A stretch of DNA of 64,000 nt, from positions 62,001-126,000 of the forward strand of contig CAZARN010000007.1 in assembly GCA_964487565.1 (NCBI GenBank), written 5' to 3'. The number at the start of each line of letters is the position of its first letter. Position 1 is the first letter of the stretch. Position numbers and translations under genes: made by a program. The notes under the pieces were generated by a model. The model had not been told where the DNA came from, made no database searches, and was given only the letters and a program-made list of their open reading frames with translations. This document shows positions 58,043 through 64,000 of this stretch, one piece after another. Origin of the DNA: Phil1 sp964487565. Lineage in GTDB: Bacteria; Bacillota; Clostridia; Christensenellales; CAG-138.

Positions 58043-59107
58043 ATGAAAAAGCTTCTTGTTTTACTTATCGTTCCGGCGCTGATATTCATGTTGATCCCGC
58101 CCGTGTCGGCCGCCGGACTTCCGCCCTCGTCCGACACCGTGTATTACGGCATAGACGTTTCAAAATGGCAGGGCGATATAAACTTCGGATCCGTCGCGGA
58201 CGACGGTATTGAGATCGTATATATCCGCGTTGGGGCGGATAATGATTATGAGGATCCGCTTTTCGAAAAAAACTATGCCGGCGCAAAGGCTGCCGGCCTC
58301 AAGATCGGCTTTTACTTTTCGATGACCGCGTCGACCGAAGCCGAGGCCGCGGCGCAGGCCGACTTTTTCACGGGGCTGATCGCCGGCAAGGAATACGACT
58401 GTCTGCCCGCGATGGATTATGGCTTCACCCACAACATTTCAACCGCGACGGCCAACGCCAACGCGCTCGCCTTTCTCAAAGAGCTCAAGAAAAAAACCGG
58501 CGGCGACGCCGTGATATATACGGACGCTTACGGTGCGAGATCCGTTTGGAACAGCGCCGTTGCCTCCGAAGCGAAGCTTTGGGTGGCCCAATACGGCGTC
58601 AGCGAGCCTGAAGCCAACGGCAAATGGCCCGATTACGTCGGCTGGCAATACTCAGATACCGGTTCTGTGAGCGGCATAAGCGGCGATGTTGACAAGGATC
58701 ATTTCACCGACGGTATCCTGCTTGATGAACCCGCATCGGTTCCCGGCGATAAAATACCGCCCGCCGCCAAAACCCAAAAGCTTATCACGATAACCGTCGC
58801 GCGGGGCGACACGCTCAGCGCGCTTGCCCGTGAATACGATACGACTGTCGGCGAGATAGTCCTTTTGAACAACATTAAGAATCCGGATCTCATCCTTGCG
58901 GGACAGGTGCTTTATATCCGCGTTGGCGCCGCCGACGGCGGGACGTGTGTGAATACCTATACCGTGAAGCGCGGCGATACCCTGACAAAGATCGCCGTAC
59001 GCTTCGGCACGACCGTCAGCCGTCTTGCCGCGATCAACGGGATACGCAACGTGAACCTCATTTTCATCGGACAGGTGCTGGATCTCGGCGCATGCGACAA
59101 CGCCTGA
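58043..59107 (+). CDS. Secreted GH25-like protein with two LysM domains (catalytic Glu missing)
   Basis: The 354-residue exported protein has a signal peptide (1-23), a GH25 lysozyme-fold domain (~34-230) and two LysM domains (about 247-290 and 303-350; VARGDTLSALAREY and VKRGDTLTKIAVRF). The first catalytic Asp is present (GIDVSKWQG, Asp38), but the DxE motif reads AMDYGF: Asp125 is present and the Glu two residues later is Gly127. Active GH25 muramidases use that Glu, so this protein may bind rather than cut peptidoglycan, or be weakly active. AGGAGG lies before the ATG at 58043. An open frame from 57944 runs through the upstream terminator and is rejected. Confidence 0.85.
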   Translation: MKKLLVLLIVPALIFMLIPPVSAAGLPPSSDTVYYGIDVSKWQGDINFGSVADDGIEIVYIRVGADNDYEDPLFEKNYAGAKAAGLKIGFYFSMTASTEAEAAAQADFFTGLIAGKEYDCLPAMDYGFTHNISTATANANALAFLKELKKKTGGDAVIYTDAYGARSVWNSAVASEAKLWVAQYGVSEPEANGKWPDYVGWQYSDTGSVSGISGDVDKDHFTDGILLDEPASVPGDKIPPAAKTQKLITITVARGDTLSALAREYDTTVGEIVLLNNIKNPDLILAGQVLYIRVGAADGGTCVNTYTVKRGDTLTKIAVRFGTTVSRLAAINGIRNVNLIFIGQVLDLGACDNA

Positions 59108-59152
59108 GCGACCCGGCCGCCGCAATATACAAGGCCGCTGCGTGAGGCCGTA

Positions 59153-59181
59153 TTGGCTTAAAACGCCCGACGTGATAAAAT
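59153..59181 (+). promoter_or_regulatory. Extended -10 promoter abutting the kdpD-like gene
   Basis: TTGGCT (59153-59158), 17-base spacer, TGATAAAAT (hexamer 59176-59181), then six bases to the ATG at 59188. An overlapping TATAAT (59181-59186) is too close to the ATG to serve it. Confidence 0.55.
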
Positions 59182-59187
59182 ATAATC

Positions 59188-60711
59188 ATGAAAGCGAACG
59201 GCGGCGAAAAAAGCATATTCAACAGATATTCCGGCGGAAGATTTGCCGCGGGCCTTGGCGCGGACGCCGCAGCGCTTGCCGTTTGCAGCGCCCTTGCGGT
59301 CATATGCACTCTGTTTTTGAAGGCCGAGCTGCTGTCCGCGGCAATAACCGGCATTTCCGTGATCACCGCCACGGTGTTCACGCGCAATATGCTCCACGGG
59401 ATACTGACAAGCGTATTCGCGGCGCTTGCAGGCGTGATCCTTCTCGGCAACACGCTGACGCTGCATCCGCTGCTCGCTTATTTTCTGCTTCTTGTGATCT
59501 ACCTTGCGATGGCCGTGCTTGTGGGCGGGTTCATCGGCCAACTCAGCTCTGAACTGAAAAAAACAAAGCAGCAATACGATCAGGCCAAGCTGATAAACGA
59601 TATCAATCAGCGCCTGCTGCTCTCCCCCGCCTCCGAAAGTCTGGAGCTAATCACGCTTGAATCCATGTGCGAGCTGACCGGCAAGCCCGGCGTGGTGTAT
59701 CAGCACGGCGCGGACGGCATAAAAAGCTGCTGCATGATTCCGCGCTGGCTCATCGTATATCCAAGCGAGCTCAACGCCGCCGAGGCCTGCTTTGCTACCG
59801 GCAAACGCTGCGGCGTCGGCACGGATTCGTTCAGTTCTTCTTCCTTTATGTATATACCCGTTATCTCCCGCGGGGAGGTGATGTGCGTCGTTGCGATGCG
59901 CTTCGGTTTTGACAAATACCCCGGCGAGGAGCTGCTTACAGCGATGGATCTTATCGTATCTCAGGCGGCGCTTGCGCTTGCAAGGCGCGAGCTTATCGAT
60001 GAGCAGCACAGCATACTGATGGAAAGTGAAAAGGAAAAAATTCGCAACGACTTTTTGCGCGCGATCTCACACGATCTGCGCACACCGCTTGCCGGTATCA
60101 TCAGCGCCTGTTCCACGATCGAGGAAAGCGACGAAAAGCTTTCCGCCGGGTCGCGCATCGAGCTTGTGCAGGATATTCACACCGAGGCCGAATGGCTTCT
60201 GCGCATGGTTGAAAACCTTCTTTCCGTCACCCGCGTAAGCGGCGGCCCGGACATGCTCAAAACCACGCTTGAGCCTGTTGATGAGATCATATGGGACGCC
60301 GTCGGGCGCATCCGCCTCCGTTACCCCGAGGCAGAGGTTCGCGTGAACACGCCTGAGGAAGTGCTGCTTGTTGAGATGGATGCGACGCTTATCGTGCAGG
60401 TTCTGACAAATCTCATGGAAAACGCGATAAAGTATTCCGGCGGCGGATGGCCTGTGGATGTTTCCGTTATAAGGGAACCGGGCGCCGCCTGTTTCACGGT
60501 GCGGGATCACGGCAACGGATTGAGCGCCGCCGCGATCAACGCGCTTTTCAAAGCCACAGCCGTGCGTGACGGCGGCGGCAACCACGGACTTGGCATAGGG
60601 CTTTCCATCTGCCGCACGATCGTAATGGCGCACGGCGGGCAAATAGAGGGTGCAAACGTAGAGGACGGAGGCGCGATCTTTCGCTTTACGCTTCCGATGG
60701 AGGATGAATGA
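59188..60711 (+). CDS. KdpD-like sensor histidine kinase without the N-terminal sensor domains
   Basis: The 507-residue kinase has a DUF4118-type membrane domain with four helices (about 22-120), a GAF-like linker (~145-275), a HisKA domain with the phospho-accepting His295 in AISHDLRTP, and a HATPase_c domain (NLMENAIKYS, DHGNGL, GLGIGLSICR). Compared with E. coli KdpD (894 residues) the entire N-terminal KdpD and Usp cytoplasmic domains are absent, as in many Firmicutes. The ATG at 59188 has no ribosome site and sits six bases after a -10 box. It overlaps the response regulator gene by four bases. No kdpFABC genes are near, so control of potassium uptake is not certain. Confidence 0.88.
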   Translation: MKANGGEKSIFNRYSGGRFAAGLGADAAALAVCSALAVICTLFLKAELLSAAITGISVITATVFTRNMLHGILTSVFAALAGVILLGNTLTLHPLLAYFLLLVIYLAMAVLVGGFIGQLSSELKKTKQQYDQAKLINDINQRLLLSPASESLELITLESMCELTGKPGVVYQHGADGIKSCCMIPRWLIVYPSELNAAEACFATGKRCGVGTDSFSSSSFMYIPVISRGEVMCVVAMRFGFDKYPGEELLTAMDLIVSQAALALARRELIDEQHSILMESEKEKIRNDFLRAISHDLRTPLAGIISACSTIEESDEKLSAGSRIELVQDIHTEAEWLLRMVENLLSVTRVSGGPDMLKTTLEPVDEIIWDAVGRIRLRYPEAEVRVNTPEEVLLVEMDATLIVQVLTNLMENAIKYSGGGWPVDVSVIREPGAACFTVRDHGNGLSAAAINALFKATAVRDGGGNHGLGIGLSICRTIVMAHGGQIEGANVEDGGAIFRFTLPMEDE

Positions 60712-61424
60712 ACAACGGTATTTGCGTACTTGTGGTCGAGGACGACACGAGAATACTTGACGTGCTCGAGAAGCTGCTTTCGGCAAACGGTTATCAGATA
60801 CTCACCGCCGAAAACGGTCAGATAGCCGTTTCCATGATAAGCTCGCATTGTCCGGACATGGTGCTGCTTGATCTTGGACTGCCGGAATTGAGCGGGCTTG
60901 CGGTCCTGCGTCAGATCCGGCCGTGGTACGGCAAGCCCGTCATCGTGGTTTCAGCGCACGGGCATGAGCAGGAAAAGGTCGCGGCGCTTGATCTCGGCGC
61001 GGACGATTATATCACCAAACCGTTCGGCGCGTCGGAACTGCTTGCGCGGATGCGCACGGCGCTTCGCCACCGCAACGTGCGCGAAACGGGCGATGAACAT
61101 CCGGAGGGACAATACTCGACCGGCGGCTTTCTGATCGATTACGACCTTCGCAAGGTCTTTGTTGACTCCGAAGAAATTCACCTGACCGCCGTGGAATACA
61201 ATATCGTTGAACTCATTTCGCGTCATCACGGTCACGTTTTGACTTATGACTATATTCTAAAAACCCTTTGGGGGCCTTACTGGGCGCCTGACAACAACAA
61301 GATCCTTCGCGTCAACATGGTCAACATAAGGCGCAAGATCGAAAAGCCGCAATCGGCCCCTCGATATATACTCACAGAAATCGGCGTCGGCTATCGCATG
61401 GCGACGGACGAGACAGAAGAATGA
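60708..61424 (+). CDS. KdpE-like OmpR-family response regulator
   Basis: The 238-residue regulator has a receiver domain with acidic residues EDD (11-13), phospho-acceptor Asp55 (VLLDLGLP) and Lys104 (ITKPFG), and a C-terminal winged-helix DNA-binding domain (about 135-230; LTAVEYNIVELI, VNMVNIRRKIE, GVGYRM). It is translationally coupled to the kinase by overlap, with GGAGG in the kinase end. It closely resembles KdpE in length and domain spacing. Targets are unknown; none of the adjacent genes is a potassium pump. Confidence 0.9.
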   Translation: MNNGICVLVVEDDTRILDVLEKLLSANGYQILTAENGQIAVSMISSHCPDMVLLDLGLPELSGLAVLRQIRPWYGKPVIVVSAHGHEQEKVAALDLGADDYITKPFGASELLARMRTALRHRNVRETGDEHPEGQYSTGGFLIDYDLRKVFVDSEEIHLTAVEYNIVELISRHHGHVLTYDYILKTLWGPYWAPDNNKILRVNMVNIRRKIEKPQSAPRYILTEIGVGYRMATDETEE

Positions 61425-61461
61425 ACGGACGCTCCGGCAGTATCTGCCGGGGCGTCCGTTC
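61423..61461. terminator. Long inverted repeat between convergent genes
   Basis: An 18-bp stem pairs 61423-61440 with 61444-61461 through a 3-base loop (one G-T pair), starting inside the response regulator stop codon. No T tract follows on either side, so it may act as a stable RNA 3' end or weak terminator. Confidence 0.6.
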
Positions 61462-61487
61462 CAACAAGGAGAGAACTGTCAACTCAT

Positions 61488-63182
61488 TCAGTTTTCAACC
61501 GGGGTCACATACTTGAGCATATACACGCTCATTATCGTGTTGCCCGCAGGCCATTCCTGCCAGCCCTGCCAACGGTCCGCGCGATACACTTCAACATAGT
61601 ATTCCATGTAAAGCGGGATGTACGGCGCGTCTTCATAAACGATCTTCTGCATGTCATAGACCATCTGAAGACGGGCTTCCTCGTCAAGCTCCGAATTCTG
61701 CTGCTCGTACAGCGCGTCATAATCGGCGTTGCTGTAATTGCAGTCGCTCGCGCCGCCGATCGCATCGGTGGTGAGGTTATAGAGCATGTATGAAGGATCG
61801 TACTTCACGCCCCAGCCCCAGATGAGGATATCGGTGTTGAAGTTTTCGGAATAAACGATCTCGGTCTGACGGGCGCTGTCCACAAACTCGATCGTTGTCT
61901 CAACGCCTATGTCCTTCCAGTTGCTCTGAAGTATGAGACCGGTCTCGCGATGCTTCTCCATACAGGTGAAGCGGAAGGAAAGCTTGTTGCCCTCCGCGTC
62001 CTCGCGGATGCCGTCGCCGTCGGTATCGGTGAAGCCCGCCGCCTCAAGCACGGCCTTTGCCTGCTCCGGGTTATATGAACGCAGCTCGTCGCCTTCCGGC
62101 TGCCAATGCCACTTGCCCGCGGAATCAGGGATGATCGTCACGCAATTGGTTGCAAGGCCGCCCTTTGCATACTCGATTATCTTGTCCCTGTCGATCGCCC
62201 AGTCAAGCGCGGTGCGCACGGCGGGATTGAGCATGAGCGGATTGCCCTTTGATTCTGCCGAATCCCAGCAGTTGAACGCGATTTCGGTGAAGCCAAGCTG
62301 GTTATATGTATGGATGCCGGCATATTCAAGGCCCTTCACATACTCAAGCTGAGAGGATTCGATCTCCATAAAGTCTATCTCGCCGCTCTCAAACGCCTGC
62401 ACCACAGTGTCCGGATTTGCAAAGAACACATAGATCAGCTGGTCGATCTTGGGAAGCTCGCCCCAGTAGTTCTCGTTGAGCTCATACTTGACATATTCGC
62501 CCTCGGAGAAATCAGCAAGCTTGTACGGGCCGGTGCCGATCATTTCCTCATTGGCAAACTGGCTCATCTTGTCCGGCGTATCATACTGTGAGAAAATGTG
62601 TTCCGGCACGATATAGAGCATTGCGGAAACCATGTTCACCATCGGTTTTTCGGTGATGAAGCGCACGGTGTAATCATCAACCTTTTCAATGGTCGTTATC
62701 GGTTCGATCGTTGAATAATACACGCCAAGCTGGAAATCCTTCGTCGTCTGATAGGTGTAAACAACGTCGTCCGCGGTGAATTTTTCGCCGTCATGCCAAT
62801 AGACGTCGTCCCTGAGGTGGAATGTCCAGGTAAGTCCGTCGTCAGATACTTCCCAGCTCTTGGCAAGGATCGGGGTAAGCTCCAGATTCTGGTCATAATC
62901 GAAAAGCACCTCATATACCTGGCGGGAATACACCTGCTTGGAGCCCATGCCAAGGGTAGTCATCGGGTTCCTGGTATCGGGGGTATCGGTTGTTGCCACA
63001 CGCAGCACAAGGGGCTCATCGCTGCCCTCTTCCACAGCCTGAGTGGCTTCGGGAGAAGCAGTTCCCTGCTGAGACTCTCCGCCCTCCGCAGGGGAGGTTT
63101 CAGGCTCAACGGTCCCGCCGCAGGCCGAGGCAAGCGAAAGCACCATAATGAGCGCAAGAATCATTGCGAGCGTCTTTTTCAT
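61488..63182 (-). CDS. Oligopeptide-type ABC transporter substrate-binding lipoprotein
   Basis: The 564-residue family 5 binding protein captures peptides or related solutes outside the cell. It has a lipoprotein signal peptide with lipobox ASAC (Cys21), a Ser/Glu/Thr-rich linker to ~residue 55 and a periplasmic-binding domain. WEVSDDGLTWTFHLRDDVYWHDGEKFTADDV at ~100-130 is the SBP_bac_5 signature. AAAGGAAACTGATC precedes the ATG at 63182. The ATPase gene 69 bases upstream on the same strand supports a peptide/nickel-type uptake system. Ligand specificity cannot be inferred. Confidence 0.93.
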   Translation of the reverse strand: MKKTLAMILALIMVLSLASACGGTVEPETSPAEGGESQQGTASPEATQAVEEGSDEPLVLRVATTDTPDTRNPMTTLGMGSKQVYSRQVYEVLFDYDQNLELTPILAKSWEVSDDGLTWTFHLRDDVYWHDGEKFTADDVVYTYQTTKDFQLGVYYSTIEPITTIEKVDDYTVRFITEKPMVNMVSAMLYIVPEHIFSQYDTPDKMSQFANEEMIGTGPYKLADFSEGEYVKYELNENYWGELPKIDQLIYVFFANPDTVVQAFESGEIDFMEIESSQLEYVKGLEYAGIHTYNQLGFTEIAFNCWDSAESKGNPLMLNPAVRTALDWAIDRDKIIEYAKGGLATNCVTIIPDSAGKWHWQPEGDELRSYNPEQAKAVLEAAGFTDTDGDGIREDAEGNKLSFRFTCMEKHRETGLILQSNWKDIGVETTIEFVDSARQTEIVYSENFNTDILIWGWGVKYDPSYMLYNLTTDAIGGASDCNYSNADYDALYEQQNSELDEEARLQMVYDMQKIVYEDAPYIPLYMEYYVEVYRADRWQGWQEWPAGNTIMSVYMLKYVTPVEN

Positions 63183-63251
63183 GATCAGTTTCCTTTCTGC
63201 AAGTTTATATTCTCTCGCCGCGCTTTTTTGCACGGCGCAAGAGTCGTTTTG

Positions 63252-64000
63252 TTACTTCCGGCGCAGCTCGCTCAGCGGCGCCTGCGGATAATGACAATAG
63301 ATATAGTGATCGGGTTCTATCTCGCGCAGCACGGGCTCCTCCCGGCTGCATTTTTCCTGCGCGCAGGGGCATCTCGGATGGAATCTGCATCCCTTCGGCA
63401 GATCGACGGCGCTCGGCGTTTCACCGCGAAGCACGATGCGTTCCGTGCGGTGTTTCTCGCCCACCATCGCCAGTATGCTGACAAGCGCCTGCGAATAAGG
63501 ATGCTGGCAGCCACCGGCGATCAGATCGGCGCTCCCTATCTCCATTATCTTCCCGAGATACATCACGGCGATCCTGTCGCTGATGAGCCACGCAAGCGCA
63601 AGGTCATGCGTGATGAACAGGAACGATGTGCCCTTCTGCTCCTTCATATTGACGAAAAGCTGAAGTATATCCGCGCGAACCGATGCGTCAAGCATCGAAA
63701 CGGGTTCGTCCGCCACGATGAAATCCGGGCTCATTATGAAACAGGTGGCAATGCTTACGCGCTGCCTCTGTCCGCCGGAAAGCTCATGCGGATATCTGTA
63801 AAGATACTCGATCGCGGGACGCAGTCCGGCAAACTCAAGCGCCTGCACCGCAAGGTTTTCCTTTTCTGCAAGTGAAAGTGCGCGCTTGGTTAAGGTTAGC
63901 GGCTCCGTCACGATCTCAAAAACGTTGAAGCGCGGATTGAGCGACTGATACGGATCCTGAAACACCATTTGGGCGCGGCTGCGGAACTCCTTCATGAACT
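63252..64000 (-). CDS. Oligopeptide ABC transporter ATPase, OppF-like (N-terminus cut by window edge)
   Basis: The 249 residues present are the C-terminal part of an Opp/Dpp-type ATPase. They include the Q-loop MVFQDPYQSLNPR, the signature LSGGQRQRVSIA, Walker B FIVADEPVSMLDAS and the H-loop FITHDLA. The oligopeptide/dipeptide C-terminal extension follows, with GCRFHPRCPCAQEKC, whose cysteines in related proteins bind an Fe-S cluster. Walker A and about 60-80 N-terminal residues lie beyond the window. It powers uptake through permeases that are presumably encoded further right; the binding protein gene follows downstream. Confidence 0.92.
   Translation of the reverse strand, partial: FMKEFRSRAQMVFQDPYQSLNPRFNVFEIVTEPLTLTKRALSLAEKENLAVQALEFAGLRPAIEYLYRYPHELSGGQRQRVSIATCFIMSPDFIVADEPVSMLDASVRADILQLFVNMKEQKGTSFLFITHDLALAWLISDRIAVMYLGKIMEIGSADLIAGGCQHPYSQALVSILAMVGEKHRTERIVLRGETPSAVDLPKGCRFHPRCPCAQEKCSREEPVLREIEPDHYIYCHYPQAPLSELRRK

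Noticed and set aside
61423..61461. Recombination or phage attachment site
   Set aside because: The inverted repeat lies exactly between convergent genes and starts at a stop codon, so a transcript-end role is the simpler explanation.
1..64000. CRISPR arrays, insertion sequences, rRNA genes, origin of replication
   Set aside because: No regularly spaced repeats, transposase motifs, rRNA segments or DnaA-box clusters were recognised when reading both strands by eye.

Overview
The window looks like a chromosomal segment of a spore-forming, anaerobic, fairly GC-rich Clostridia-type Firmicute. The evidence is a set of endospore genes (spoIIP, gpr, spoIIAA-spoIIAB-sigF, yunB, a SpoIID-domain protein), strong GGAGG-type ribosome sites, a typical clostridial block yajC / TIGR04086 / recJ / apt / relA / dtd / MBL / hemZ, and an oxygen-independent glutamate fermentation pathway. 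Genus cannot be fixed from the sequence. Coding density is high; only one intergenic stretch exceeds 300 bases (9535-10036). I saw no IS elements, CRISPR arrays, integrases or clear pseudogenes.

Layout. 1-4400: end of a GH36 alpha-galactosidase, two sporulation genes and rpsT. 4.5-9.5 kb: a pair of ABC exporter half-transporters, a DUF436 protein and an MBL hydrolase. 9.5-12.6 kb: a P-type cation ATPase behind what reads as a NiCo (czcD) riboswitch with an overlapping intrinsic terminator. 12.7-20.5 kb: the spoIIA operon, cell-wall and sporulation proteins, and a class A PBP followed by a UDG-like protein. 20.5-29.2 kb: the stringent-response / recJ / translocase block on the minus strand. 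29-34 kb: two acyltransferase-fold proteins and a large SpoIID protein with seven SH3b repeats. 34-38.3 kb: a heterodimeric ABC exporter preceded by a 22-codon leader ORF and an attenuator-like terminator. 38-47 kb: M42 peptidase, cysteine desulfidase and thioredoxin reductase, two membrane proteins, DUF523 plus a short aspartokinase, a lipoprotein, DUF6054, tRNA-Leu(UAA) and a GNAT.

47.1-57.9 kb holds a complete set for the 3-methylaspartate route of glutamate fermentation. Glutamate mutase S/L/E makes 3-methylaspartate, methylaspartate ammonia-lyase makes mesaconate, a two-subunit class I hydratase (probable mesaconase) makes citramalate, and CitD/E/F-type lyase subunits with their ligase CitC probably split citramalate to acetate and pyruvate. 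CitC is apparently co-transcribed with an uncharacterised P-loop protein carrying a tRNA-SAD-like tail. The glutamate mutase operon has a compact, foldable 5' leader that could be a regulatory RNA. 58-64 kb: a GH25-LysM protein lacking a catalytic glutamate, a KdpDE-like two-component pair without pump genes, and the start of an oligopeptide ABC transporter locus.

The main points for a second look are the NiCo riboswitch, the leader-peptide attenuator of the ABC exporter, the methylaspartate island with its P-loop/SAD partner and structured leader, and three genes (ABC exporter at 4518, citC, kdpD-like) whose -10 box lies exactly six bases before the start codon with no ribosome site, suggesting leaderless mRNAs.
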